Positions 24,979 to 33,199 are shown, counted from the stretch's first letter. The stretch: DNA of 64,000 nt from Bacteroidaceae bacterium (GCA_024401275.1 JAKSLJ010000001.1:1-64000), one strand, 5' to 3'. Translations and numbers: made by a program. Notes: generated by a model not told the origin, from the letters alone.

Positions 24979-26103
24979 ATGAATACAAAGCCTTTCCACG
25001 ATCTCCATGTTTCCACTCTCGGCATGGGCAATATGCGCCTGCCACAGAAGGGAACAGCTGCCAATGCTCCTATCGACTGGGAGGCATCGGCGGAAATGAT
25101 AGACTATGCTCTGGAGCATGGCATAAACTACTTTGACACAGCGTGGGTATATAATGAGGGCGAGTCGGAAAGATGCCTCGGAGCAGCCTTGAAGCGTCAC
25201 GAAGCAGATAGGGACAAGTTCTATATAGCCGATAAGTTTAATATCGACGCAACGACAGACTACGAGATGGTCTTTGAGAAGCAACTCAAGCGTCTCCAGA
25301 CGGACTACATCGACTTCTATCTCATCCACTGCCTTATGGACAGCAACATACAGCGATACATGGACAGTGGAGCAATTGAGTATTTTCAGGAGCAGAAGCG
25401 CAAAGGAAGGATTCGCTTCCTCGGTTTCTCGTGCCATTCCAGCGTGGAAACATTGCGCATCTTTGCTGATAAATATGAGTGGGACTTCGCACAGTTGCAG
25501 ATAAACTACTACGACTGGCGCTATAGTGCTACTCCTGCTGAATACAAAATCTTGGAGGAGCGCAACATCCCGTGCATCGTGATGGAACCTGTCCGCGGTG
25601 GAAAACTTGCCACTCTGCCTGAAGCTGCCGAGAAGCTGTTGCGCCAGGCTCATCCGGATTGGTCGATGGCTGCTTGGGCTATGCGCTTTGTACAGACGCT
25701 GCCAAATGTGCTGGTGGTGCTCAGCGGTATGAGCAATATGGAGCAGGTGGAGGATAATGTCAAGACATTCTCAACCGACAATCCGGGACTCTCGGAGGTT
25801 GACAAGATACTGCTTGGAAAGGCTTGCGAGATGTTCCGCGAGTATATCCATATTCCTTGCACAGCTTGCCGCTATTGTACGGCAGACTGTCCGCAGCAGA
25901 TAAACATCCCGGAGTTCATCAGTGTTTACAATAAGTTTAAGGTTAACGGCACTTGGGGCATAAAGAGCGATCTGAAAAATATCGTTACGGAAGGAAGACC
26001 GGCAGACTGCATACAGTGTGGAGCCTGCATGGGACATTGTCCGCAGAACATACAGATTCCGGATGTAATGACCAAGGTTGTTGAGATGGAGGAGTCACTG
26101 TAA
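24979..26103 (+). CDS. aldo/keto reductase with C-terminal double 4Fe-4S ferredoxin domain
   Basis: This gene encodes 374 residues. The N-terminal TIM barrel has the catalytic set of aldo/keto reductases: DTAWVYNEGESE (Asp and Tyr near 45-50), IADKFN (Lys near 79) and LIHCL (His near 113). The C-terminal part (about 285-370) carries two cluster motifs, CTACRYCTADCPQ and CIQCGACMGHCPQ. Such fused enzymes occur in anaerobes and probably use reduced ferredoxin or pass electrons through the clusters; the substrate is unknown. Confidence 0.92.
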   Translation: MNTKPFHDLHVSTLGMGNMRLPQKGTAANAPIDWEASAEMIDYALEHGINYFDTAWVYNEGESERCLGAALKRHEADRDKFYIADKFNIDATTDYEMVFEKQLKRLQTDYIDFYLIHCLMDSNIQRYMDSGAIEYFQEQKRKGRIRFLGFSCHSSVETLRIFADKYEWDFAQLQINYYDWRYSATPAEYKILEERNIPCIVMEPVRGGKLATLPEAAEKLLRQAHPDWSMAAWAMRFVQTLPNVLVVLSGMSNMEQVEDNVKTFSTDNPGLSEVDKILLGKACEMFREYIHIPCTACRYCTADCPQQINIPEFISVYNKFKVNGTWGIKSDLKNIVTEGRPADCIQCGACMGHCPQNIQIPDVMTKVVEMEESL

Positions 26104-26139
26104 AGTGGAAAGTGGAGAATGAAAAATAACAACCGAAAA

Positions 26140-27315
26140 TCAGTATAACAGCCCGAAGCTCCATAGAGGAAGATATTTCTCGTTGGCATATTCGGTGTCA
26201 TCGCGTACTATGAATGAGTTCTCCACATCCTTTACTTGTTTGCTGCCTTTCTTCTTTCCGCCCACTTCAAAGGTATAACTACCTATTTCGAAGTCGGAAA
26301 CCTTAGAGGATGTTACGGGCAGGTTGAGACGAGTCTGATTGTAAAAGAATGTTTCGCGGACATTACCTATGTTTGCATTATCACCACTTATGGCATAAAT
26401 GATATTAGTATTGTCCAGGAATACCTTTTCTGTCTTTCCCAGTCCTCTCATACCACCGGTTTTGTCGCGCAACTGTCCTATCATTCCCGCTTTCTCCATA
26501 TATAAAAGATATGAAGGAATATCATTGCGACTGACTTTTATTTCGTTTGCAAGGCTTGTTGCCTCTGGCTTATATGGCACGTTTCCTGCAATAATGGTAA
26601 GCATTTGCCGAAGTTTCCTACCGGTAGCAGGGGTCATGTTGGCATATTGTGGTATGTCAACCTCCATAGTCAACTGTACTATTTGCTGGAGCCTTTGATG
26701 GAAATAGCCTTCAATGCTGAAGGGGTAGTAACCTTCTTGAAGGTATTTGTTAAACAGAGGAATCGGATGTTCTAATCCATCAATCTGCACATTTCCCTTT
26801 ATTATGTCATCAAGGGTTCGTACTTGTGTTTTTATTCCGTGGTGCATTTCAAGATACTCTCGAAACGATAGTCCTTGAATGTTGAAAAGTAAGGCTCTGC
26901 GACTGAGGTCTGCCTCGCCCTCAAGAATATTAAGGACCGATGAACCTGTAAAGAAAACGTGAAGTTTAGGATGGGCATCGTATATTTGTTTAAGTTCTGA
27001 CGACCATCTTTCGTACTTGTGAACTTCGTCAATGTATAGCCATTCGCCTCCCTCCCTTACAAACTGATCGGCGGTATCTGTGAGAGAATGGGCGGTGAAA
27101 TAGCTGTGGTCAGCAGAGATATAAAGGCTCTTGCCCTTTGCTTCTGTATGTTCTTTAATGTGTTGCAGAACCATTGTTGACTTACCAACGCCGCGAGGTC
27201 CCGTCAATCCTACCATCCTAGCTTCCCAAGGAAGCTTGTCGTACATGTATCGCTTGAAACTTGTTGAAACTCTATTTAACTGTTCCTGCATGTAGTTTAT
27301 GAGTGTAAGCTCCAT
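26140..27315 (-). CDS. AAA ATPase of the DUF4143-like group
   Basis: I start at 27315 (MELTLINYMQEQLNRVSTSF), giving 391 residues; an upstream start at 27432 would place the operator array inside the gene. Walker A GPRGVGKST (about 40-48), Walker B WLYIDEVHKY (about 90-99) and a sensor FFTGSSVLNI are clear. The rest has the winged-helix and nuclease-like end of these ATPases (EVGGKKKGSKQVK near the end has a worn E-V-x-x-K element). It is related to, but clearly different from, the ATPase at 10750. Three palindromes in its leader make it the best controlled of the two. Confidence 0.9.
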   Translation of the reverse strand: MELTLINYMQEQLNRVSTSFKRYMYDKLPWEARMVGLTGPRGVGKSTMVLQHIKEHTEAKGKSLYISADHSYFTAHSLTDTADQFVREGGEWLYIDEVHKYERWSSELKQIYDAHPKLHVFFTGSSVLNILEGEADLSRRALLFNIQGLSFREYLEMHHGIKTQVRTLDDIIKGNVQIDGLEHPIPLFNKYLQEGYYPFSIEGYFHQRLQQIVQLTMEVDIPQYANMTPATGRKLRQMLTIIAGNVPYKPEATSLANEIKVSRNDIPSYLLYMEKAGMIGQLRDKTGGMRGLGKTEKVFLDNTNIIYAISGDNANIGNVRETFFYNQTRLNLPVTSSKVSDFEIGSYTFEVGGKKKGSKQVKDVENSFIVRDDTEYANEKYLPLWSFGLLY

Positions 27316-27354
27316 TTCTTCTTTGGTTTTAAATTGGTGAAAATTTGTATAAAT

Positions 27355-27444
27355 TGCACCCCACAAGGTGCAATTTGTGATTGTAAATGCACTTTCAAGA
27401 GTGCATAATACGATAAAATATGCACTTTTCAAGGTGCAAATTTA
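27355..27444 (-). promoter_or_regulatory. promoter with three regularly spaced 18-base palindromes
   Basis: On the minus strand TAAATTTG (27437-27444) has a TTG 20 bases upstream. Three palindromes of form TGCAC-N8-GTGCA lie at 27421-27438, 27388-27405 and 27355-27372, with starts exactly 33 bases apart. The first overlaps the -7 box and the others lie in the leader before the start at 27315. Confidence 0.8.
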
Positions 27445-27553
27445 TGTCTTTTGTGTTAAATTAGCAAGAAAATTGCTAATTTTTTGTAGAAAAAGTTTAC
27501 AGATCAATTGTGAGATGGAACAACTTGTCGATGTTAGTGGTTTATAATAAACA

Positions 27554-27585
27554 AAAAAATGAGTCAAGGGACAACACCTTGACTC
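27554..27585 (-). terminator. intrinsic terminator of the WbqC-like gene
   Basis: GAGTCAAGG (27561-27569) pairs with CCTTGACTC (27577-27585) around a 7-base loop. Reading leftward the stem is followed by seven T residues. It lies about 70 bases beyond the stop of the minus-strand gene 27656-28375. Confidence 0.8.
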
Positions 27586-27655
27586 GCTAATTCCTATTAT
27601 GCAAATATGCGTTACGTAACTTTGTATAATTCTCGGTATTTCTTGTTATTTACCT

Positions 27656-28375
27656 TTATTTTAACAGGTAACATGCCGATTCCGGACCTAAGTTGAAGAG
27701 AAGATCAAGAATTGAGAGGTCGGAAATGAAACCGATTTTTTCGCGGAAGACTTGGTAATAAGGCTTATTTAATGCAGAATGCAGAATGCAGAATGCAGAA
27801 TTAGGCTGCGCATTATTATTGGTTGGAGAATCATTCTGCATTCTGCATTGACTTTCCCTTCGGCCGCCGACCGTTGGTTCTGCATTCTGCATTCTCTTAA
27901 ATTCTGCATTAAATGCAGTGTATGTCTCGCCGACGAAAGTTTCTGTAAAGCGAAGCTCGTGGTCGATGTCCATAAGCTCGAGAAGCTTACGGATGATGGC
28001 GAGGTTATGGGTGAAGAGGTGCGGATTCTCGCTTGCTGACGCAAGAACTTCTGTGGCTTCTTTTTGTGATGGCAAGAAGAAGGGCTTGAGGTCGTCGGCA
28101 TAGTAGTCGAAGAAAGCGCTCTCGCCATAGGCTGTAGAGATGGCGTGCCACTGCTTCTGCTGCCAGTTGTCGTGAGAAGCAATGAGGACATCGGTGGTCT
28201 TTTCCGCTTTTATGATAGGCACGGAGAGTCGCTGCACACCGTTGGCAGTAGCTATCTGACAGCGGTTGCGCAGAGTCTGCTTCATGTAGTTCTCGTGCTG
28301 CTCTATCAGGGAGTCCTCAAGCAGCAATGCCTTGAACCATGAAATCGGAGGGAAATATGCTATTGGGAGAACCAA
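27656..28375 (-). CDS. WbqC family protein carrying an in-frame repeat insertion
   Basis: This gene encodes 239 residues. The WbqC pattern is clear: LPIAYFPPISWFKALL at the start, YMKQTLRNRCQIATANG, then HDNWQQKQWHAISTAYGESA and at the end LSILDLLFNLGPES. Between FNAEFKRMQNAE and LNKPYYQVF there are about 40 extra residues (SQCRMQNDSP, then SAFCILHSAL) made of the CTGCATTCTGCATT-type repeat (27776-27910). The insertion keeps the frame, so the protein may still work. WbqC proteins are linked to surface polysaccharide or lipid modification; the reaction is uncertain. Confidence 0.85.
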   Translation of the reverse strand: MVLPIAYFPPISWFKALLLEDSLIEQHENYMKQTLRNRCQIATANGVQRLSVPIIKAEKTTDVLIASHDNWQQKQWHAISTAYGESAFFDYYADDLKPFFLPSQKEATEVLASASENPHLFTHNLAIIRKLLELMDIDHELRFTETFVGETYTAFNAEFKRMQNAEPTVGGRRESQCRMQNDSPTNNNAQPNSAFCILHSALNKPYYQVFREKIGFISDLSILDLLFNLGPESACYLLK

Positions 28376-28378
28376 TGG

Positions 28379-28500
28379 GATTTACGGATTTCTTGCGCTC
28401 CGTAGGTGCTCAGGCGAGCAAGCTCGGAGTCCAATTTACGGATTTATAGATTTACGGATTTACAGATTTACGATTTACAGATTTACGATTTACAGATTGA
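28379..28500. repeat. tandem-like GATTTACGG / GATTTACAG repeat
   Basis: The 142-bp gap between the WbqC-like and M20 genes is made of short units GATTTACGG, GATTTACAG and GATTTACG, with a GC-rich insert (28393-28430) resembling the 7798 repeat. No gene. Confidence 0.65.
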
Positions 28501-28517
28501 TTAGTGCTTTTTCCCAT

Positions 28518-29798
28518 TCAAAGTCTATTGGACATCCCTCCCTTCGGGAGGGCTTGGGTGGGCTTTTGGGTGGGCTTAAACAGCTCCACGTACATCCTAA
28601 CCGCCTGCTCTATCTCGCTGCGGCAGATGAATTCGTCGGCTGTGTGAGAGCGTGCGGAGTCGCCAGGACCGAGCTTGAACGAAGGCCATGGCATGAGGGC
28701 CTGGTCGGAGAGGGTAGGGGAACCGAAAGGCACTCTGCCCATTTCCACGAGTTTCTTTATAAAAGGATGTGCTGGCGAGATGTGCGATGAAGAGAGACGG
28801 AAACTGCGTGCTTTCAGTTCGCTCTTGCAGTTCTCCTGGAGTATCTGGAAAACCTCCTCGTTTGTGTAGTGTTCATTGGTGCGAACATCGATGACCATCT
28901 CGCAGCGGTCTGGCACCACGTTGTGCTGGCGACCGGCATTTATCACCGTCAGCGACATCTTTGTAGGACCGAGCAACTCGCTGACCTTAGGGAACTTATA
29001 GTCGCGAATCCATTGCATATCGTCGAGCGCTTCGTAGATGGCATTCACACCTTCGTTGCGAGCCGCATGACCAGCTTTGCCGTGCGAAACCATATCCACC
29101 ACCATCAGACCTTTCTCCGCAATGGCAGGTTGCATGCCGGTTGGTTCGCCGACAATGGCAACATCTATCTTCGGAAGGAACTGGCGGACATATTCAAAGC
29201 CGTCCTTGCCCGATACTTCCTCTTCGGCTGAGGCTACGAAGATTAGCCCCCCTCCGACTCCCCCCCCAGTGGGGGAGAGATTATCATTTAGCCCCCCTCC
29301 GACTCCCCCCCCAGTGGGGGAGAGATTGTCATTTGGATTTGACAGGGAATCGTTACAGCCTACCGCAGAGTCATTTTTTTGACTCCCTCCCACTGGGGGG
29401 AGGGTTGGGGTGGGGCTTAATATGCGATACGCCGCAAGCAATGAAACGAGTCCGCCGCCGCAGTCGTTTGAGCCGAGTCCGTAGAGCCGGTCGCCTTCCC
29501 ATGTAGGTTGGAAAGGCTCCTTAGTCCATGAGTCGGAAGGCTTTACCGTGTCTATGTGAGCGTTCAGCAGAATGGTGGAGCGGATTTGTCCTCCCCCTTG
29601 TGGGGGAGTCAGAGGGGGTCTTTGAGAGGTCAGCACAAGGTTGTTCTTGTAGCGTTTAGGCTCCAGACCCCAGTCCTTCATCTGCTGTTCAAGGAGGTCT
29701 GCCACAGCCGTTTCGCTGCGACTTACCGACGGAATGCTAATGAGCTTTTCGAGCAGTTCAATAGCCTCGTTTGTATATTGCTTGATGATATTTTCCAT
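28518..29798 (-). CDS. M20 family metallopeptidase (ArgE/DapE type) with repeat insertions
   Basis: I start at 29798 (MENIIKQYTNEAIELLEKLI), giving 426 residues. Zinc-binding segments are LLNAHIDTV, GLGSNDCGGGLVSLL, ASAEEEVSGKDG with the catalytic Glu pair, and GEPTGMQPAIAEKG; a dimerisation domain with H-G-K-A-G-H-A-A-R lies between. The family removes acyl groups from amino acids in arginine or lysine synthesis; complete Bacteroidetes members are about 350 residues. The excess comes from three in-frame GC-rich palindromes (29245-29340, 29381-29420 and 29586-29621) and a repeat-derived C-terminus (PTQALPKGG). Catalytic residues are all kept. Confidence 0.88.
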   Translation of the reverse strand: MENIIKQYTNEAIELLEKLISIPSVSRSETAVADLLEQQMKDWGLEPKRYKNNLVLTSQRPPLTPPQGGGQIRSTILLNAHIDTVKPSDSWTKEPFQPTWEGDRLYGLGSNDCGGGLVSLLAAYRILSPTPTLPPVGGSQKNDSAVGCNDSLSNPNDNLSPTGGGVGGGLNDNLSPTGGGVGGGLIFVASAEEEVSGKDGFEYVRQFLPKIDVAIVGEPTGMQPAIAEKGLMVVDMVSHGKAGHAARNEGVNAIYEALDDMQWIRDYKFPKVSELLGPTKMSLTVINAGRQHNVVPDRCEMVIDVRTNEHYTNEEVFQILQENCKSELKARSFRLSSSHISPAHPFIKKLVEMGRVPFGSPTLSDQALMPWPSFKLGPGDSARSHTADEFICRSEIEQAVRMYVELFKPTQKPTQALPKGGMSNRL

Positions 29799-29859
29799 AA
29801 TTTTGGGCAAAGTTAAAAGTTTTTTCGGTTTTTGCGCACATTATATAAATAAAAATGAC

Positions 29860-29867
29860 TAATTTTG
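29860..29867 (+). promoter_or_regulatory. -7 promoter box of the acyl-CoA ligase gene
   Basis: TAATTTTG fits TAnnTTTG and lies 24 bases before the ATG at 29892. A TTTG is present at 29831 but at 25 bases, longer than usual. Confidence 0.6.
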
Positions 29868-29891
29868 CAGAAATTTCTAAAAATCTCAATT

Positions 29892-31694
29892 ATGCAGACA
29901 CGCTGTCATCTCTCAGTGCTTGCTTATAAGCAGGCGGAGAAGTATGGAAAGAAGACCGCTTTCACTTATCAGAAGTGGGGCGAAAAGAAATGGGATACGA
30001 TTTCGTGGACAGAGGTCGCAAGCCGCGTAAAAGTTCTCTCTTATGCTATGCTTAGGGAGGGAATCGGAGTGCAGGAGAATATCGGTGTGTTCTCTCAGAA
30101 CTCCCTTGACTATATCCTCACCGATTTCGCGGCATGGGGAGTCCGTGCCGTGACCGTTCCGTTCTATGCTACAAGCAGTGAGCAGCAGATACACTTCATG
30201 ATAGACGATGCCCAGATACGCTATGTCTTCGTGGGCGAGCAGGAGCAGTATGACAAAGTCATCACTGTGATGCCTCTTTGCAATACCCTGCAGAAGGTTA
30301 TTGTTTACGACCGGCGCGTGAAGATAAATCCGGCTCATTCTGTATATCTTGACGATTTCATGGAGTTAGGAAAAAGAAATCCTGACGAGGCTAAGCTGAG
30401 CGAGATGCACGCTCAGGCAAGCAACGACGATATTGCCAACATACTCTACACATCTGGCACAACGGGCAATTCCAAGGGCGTTGTGCTTACCCACGGACAG
30501 GCTGCTGCTGCCCTGATAGCCAATGACGACGCCCTGGAGTTTGACGTTAAGCACGGCAGAGTGATGACTTTCCTCCCTATTACCCACATCTTCGAGCGCG
30601 GCTGGATGTACCTGAACCTTTCTGAAGGCGTTGAGGTCATTATCAATACCAATCCGAAGCTTATCCAGCAGTCGCTTCGCGAGCAGAACCCTACCTGCAT
30701 GTCGGCAGTGCCGCGCTTTTGGGAGAAGGTCTATATCGGTGTGATGGCGAAGATAGAAAACTCTTCCCCAATACAGAAGAAGCTCATGCTGGATGCCCTT
30801 GAGGTGGGCAGAAAGCACAATGTGGAGTATAAGCTCAAGGGAAAGCATCCGCCAATCGGCTTGCATCTTAAGTATAAGCTCTACGAAAAGACTCTCTTCT
30901 CTATCGTGAAGAAGCAGCTCGGACTGACCAATGCCCACTATTTCCCTACTGCCGGCTCGTTCGTCAGCGACCAGGTGGCGGAGTTCGTCCATTCGCTCGG
31001 CATCTATATGCTCGTGGGCTATGGACTTACGGAGACCTTCGCCACGGTTTCTTGTATGCGCGTAGGTCAGCCGAACACCATCGGCAGCGTAGGCAAACCG
31101 ATTAAGGGACTTGACATTAAGTTCGGCGAGAACGACGAGATTCTCCTCAAAGGTCCTACCATTACTCAGGGCTACTATAAGCGCGACGACCTCAACAAGG
31201 AATCGTTCACTGAGGACGGCTACTTCCGTACGGGCGACAGCGGCTATATGAAGGACGGCGAGCTCTACCTGAAGGAGCGCTTGAAGGAACTCTTCAAGAC
31301 TTCAAACGGAAAGTACATCGCGCCACAGATGATAGAGTCGAAGCTGCTTGTAGATAAGTATATCGAGCAGATCTCAATCATTGCAGATGACCGCAAGTTC
31401 GTCTCTGCCCTCATCGTTCCTGCTTTTGACATGCTTAAGAAGTATGCTGATGACAATAACATTCCGTATATGAGCAATGCGGATCTTTGTCGCAACGAGA
31501 AGATCAACGAAATGATTTTCGAGCGTCTCGACACACTCCAGCAGGGACTCGCCAGCTACGAGAAGGTAAAGAAGTTCGTGCTCCTTCCTGAGCCATTCTC
31601 CATGGAGAAGGGCGAGCTCACGAATACCCTCAAGATAAAGCGCCGCGTACTCCTTCAAAACTATAAGGACCAGATCGATGCGATGTATAATTAA
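29892..31694 (+). CDS. long-chain fatty acid-CoA ligase
   Basis: This gene encodes 600 residues from the ATG at 29892; a start at 29865 would begin within the promoter box. It activates long-chain fatty acids with ATP and CoA. AMP-binding motifs are YTSGTTGNSKGVVLTHG (P-loop-like), VGYGLTETFATVS, GYFRTGDSGYMKDG and LKERLKELFKTSNGKYIAP with the C-terminal hinge. No membrane segment is obvious; such enzymes associate with the inner membrane. It stands alone, with GC-rich repeat DNA (31697-31722) right after the stop. Confidence 0.92.
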   Translation: MQTRCHLSVLAYKQAEKYGKKTAFTYQKWGEKKWDTISWTEVASRVKVLSYAMLREGIGVQENIGVFSQNSLDYILTDFAAWGVRAVTVPFYATSSEQQIHFMIDDAQIRYVFVGEQEQYDKVITVMPLCNTLQKVIVYDRRVKINPAHSVYLDDFMELGKRNPDEAKLSEMHAQASNDDIANILYTSGTTGNSKGVVLTHGQAAAALIANDDALEFDVKHGRVMTFLPITHIFERGWMYLNLSEGVEVIINTNPKLIQQSLREQNPTCMSAVPRFWEKVYIGVMAKIENSSPIQKKLMLDALEVGRKHNVEYKLKGKHPPIGLHLKYKLYEKTLFSIVKKQLGLTNAHYFPTAGSFVSDQVAEFVHSLGIYMLVGYGLTETFATVSCMRVGQPNTIGSVGKPIKGLDIKFGENDEILLKGPTITQGYYKRDDLNKESFTEDGYFRTGDSGYMKDGELYLKERLKELFKTSNGKYIAPQMIESKLLVDKYIEQISIIADDRKFVSALIVPAFDMLKKYADDNNIPYMSNADLCRNEKINEMIFERLDTLQQGLASYEKVKKFVLLPEPFSMEKGELTNTLKIKRRVLLQNYKDQIDAMYN

Positions 31695-31766
31695 GGAGCC
31701 CCCTAGCCCCCGAAGGGGGAACTTTTAATAGATTTTATCCCTCAAAAAGGTAATTATAAAGACGAA

Positions 31767-32189
31767 GGAAGTAATATACTATTTGGCACAACGCTGATTA
31801 TAAACAAAAACCAAGATACACCCCTTGAAGAGTATGGGTGCTTGTCAGCACCTGATGTCATGCTTCCGCTTTGTTCTTATAAGAGCGAGCTCTTAACGCC
31901 CAAACCGAAAGCATAACATCACCTTCTTAACGAAGGCTTTCATACTCTTCAAGGCGATAAACCGAAGATAAACATTCGCGGTTCGATTTGGAGGGCATCT
32001 GTTGTTTTTTCTGTTTATCGCTTTTTGAAGGCTGGTGGCTTTCTGTTTGGCATTTTATACGAGAGCTTGCTCTCAGGAAAAAATGACGAACTGAAAAGAC
32101 ACGAAACTCCAGAGAGTTTCAACTGAAGACTTCAAAAAGGGTTTTTCTGGTTTTTGTCTAAAGAAATGCCCAATTGTATATCATTACCA
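31767..32189 (+). mobile_element. non-autonomous transposable element, copy 1 (423 bp)
   Basis: The ends GGAAGTAATATAC and GTATATCATTACC are imperfect inverted repeats, with similarity reaching about 48 bases inward (ACAAAAACCA on both arms). The element is flanked by a perfect 8-bp direct repeat, AAGACGAA, at 31759-31766 and 32190-32197. There is no transposase. The right half can form several stems (TTTCTGTT with AACTGAAA nearby, GAGAGC with GCTCTC, GAAACTC with GAGTTTC). Copies 2 and 3 are at 37276 and 47636. Confidence 0.9.
31823..31954 (+). mobile_element. nested 132-bp insert with cloverleaf folding potential (in copy 1)
   Basis: Perfect 14-base inverted ends, CCTTGAAGAGTATG and CATACTCTTCAAGG, enclose three further stems: GGTGC/GCACC, a long imperfect arm starting GATGT-ATGCTT and closing AAGCAT-ACATC with an inner AAGAGC/GCTCTT, and CCTTC/GAAGG. 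GATA stands on both sides (31815-31818 and 31956-31959). The interior is identical to 47692-47823. Confidence 0.8.
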
Positions 32190-32205
32190 AGACGAAATTA
32201 CGAGT

Positions 32206-32901
32206 ATGACAAACAATACATCACCAACAATAAGCGACAAATCACATAAAAGCTCCCCCTTGTGCTGCGCATCCTTTCGGACTCGCTGTCGCTCGCGACT
32301 GGCCTTCGGCAAGTTCGGGGGATGGGGGGCTTTATTTCTTCTTTTCTTACTCCTCGCCTGCAATTCGGAGAGCCAGTACGACACGTCGCATAAGTGCTAT
32401 CTTGTCATAGACAACGGCATGCACCTCGACGCTACCCTCATGAGCGCGATGAACAGCATGTCGCCGGGAGTCTTTTGCCGCGTATCCTACGGCAGGAAGA
32501 ACGGTGCGGAGACCTATTTTGTTGAGTCAAACCAGTTGAACGGAGAGACGAAGAAGCCCGTTTCCTCTTCATTTACGCTGAACGATGTCGATCGCCAGCG
32601 CACCAAACTGCTCGGAGTCTATAACGAGAGCGGACTGATTGTAGGTTTCGGCAACCTCGACAATCCCCCTGTTTTCTATGCCTACGATGCCGTATGTCCA
32701 AACTGTTACGAGCTGCACGACGTTGGCTGCTATACGCCGCTTCAGATGAACTCTTCCGGCATTGCCACCTGCTCCAACTGCCACCGCTCCTATAATCTCA
32801 ACACCGGCGGCAACATCACTGCCGGCGAACGAGGCAGGCAGCTCTATCGCTACCGCGCTACTACCAGCGGTCCGCAGGGCGTACTCATGGTGAGCAATTA
32901 G
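32206..32901 (+). CDS. probable lipoprotein with a four-cysteine Rieske-like domain; N-terminus derived from a repeat
   Basis: This gene encodes 231 residues. After about 42 unusual residues comes a lipoprotein signal (ALFLLFLLLACNS). The mature protein ends with CPNC (about 165) and CSNCHRSYNLNTGG, the layout of Bacteroidetes Rieske-like proteins with CxxC pairs in place of the His ligands. The first 42 residues (SPLCCASFRTRCRSRLAFGK) are the translation of the dispersed repeat at 32260-32313, also found at 7798. No other in-frame ATG is present, so the repeat has displaced or extended the original start. Expression is uncertain. Confidence 0.65.
   Translation: MTNNTSPTISDKSHKSSPLCCASFRTRCRSRLAFGKFGGWGALFLLFLLLACNSESQYDTSHKCYLVIDNGMHLDATLMSAMNSMSPGVFCRVSYGRKNGAETYFVESNQLNGETKKPVSSSFTLNDVDRQRTKLLGVYNESGLIVGFGNLDNPPVFYAYDAVCPNCYELHDVGCYTPLQMNSSGIATCSNCHRSYNLNTGGNITAGERGRQLYRYRATTSGPQGVLMVSN
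32260..32313. repeat. GC-rich dispersed repeat, copy 2 (inside a coding sequence)
   Basis: It matches the reverse complement of 7798-7852 in most positions. It forms codons 19-36 of the gene at 32206. Confidence 0.6.
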
Positions 32902-32929
32902 ACACTCCATAATTAACTATTTCTGTAAT

Positions 32930-33199
32930 ATGAGATATCCCAATATTATTCGTAACGTATTTGAGTATGCAGAAGTGATATGGCTTGGTAATGGCGTGGC
33001 ACATCGGATTACCAAGTGGGAGCCGCTTTTTTATGTTGGACTCATCTGTACGATTGTGGTTTTTGTAAGTTGGGTGGCTATAGTTTGTGATGATTACCAC
33101 ACTACCAGAAGCGTTCGAGAAACGATAAAGAAAAATCTAGGAGGTCTGTCGTTCATAGGTTTCAATGTTGTATTGATAGCATTCTTATTGTGCATTTAA
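32930..33199 (+). CDS. small membrane protein of unknown function
   Basis: The frame encodes 89 residues with two hydrophobic helices (PLFYVGLICTIVVFVSWVAI and LSFIGFNVVLIAFLLCI) and a basic loop between (TTRSVRETIKKN). It has no known family. It is followed 46 bases later by a palindromic repeat (33245) like those after other small genes in this region. Confidence 0.65.
   Translation: MRYPNIIRNVFEYAEVIWLGNGVAHRITKWEPLFYVGLICTIVVFVSWVAIVCDDYHTTRSVRETIKKNLGGLSFIGFNVVLIAFLLCI

Noticed and set aside
27316-27432. N-terminal extension of the ATPase at 26140
   Set aside because: It would translate the operator palindromes and give residues unlike the family; the ATG at 27315 starts the conserved part.
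27355-27438. Three short palindromes at equal spacing that could look like a tiny CRISPR array
   Set aside because: The repeats are only 18 bases and differ from each other, there are only three, no cas gene is near, and they overlap a promoter. An operator array explains them better.
31955-32010. A GGTTCGATT stretch in the transposable element that resembles a tRNA T-loop
   Set aside because: There is no matching acceptor stem, anticodon arm or CCA end, and the stretch lies in mobile repeat DNA.
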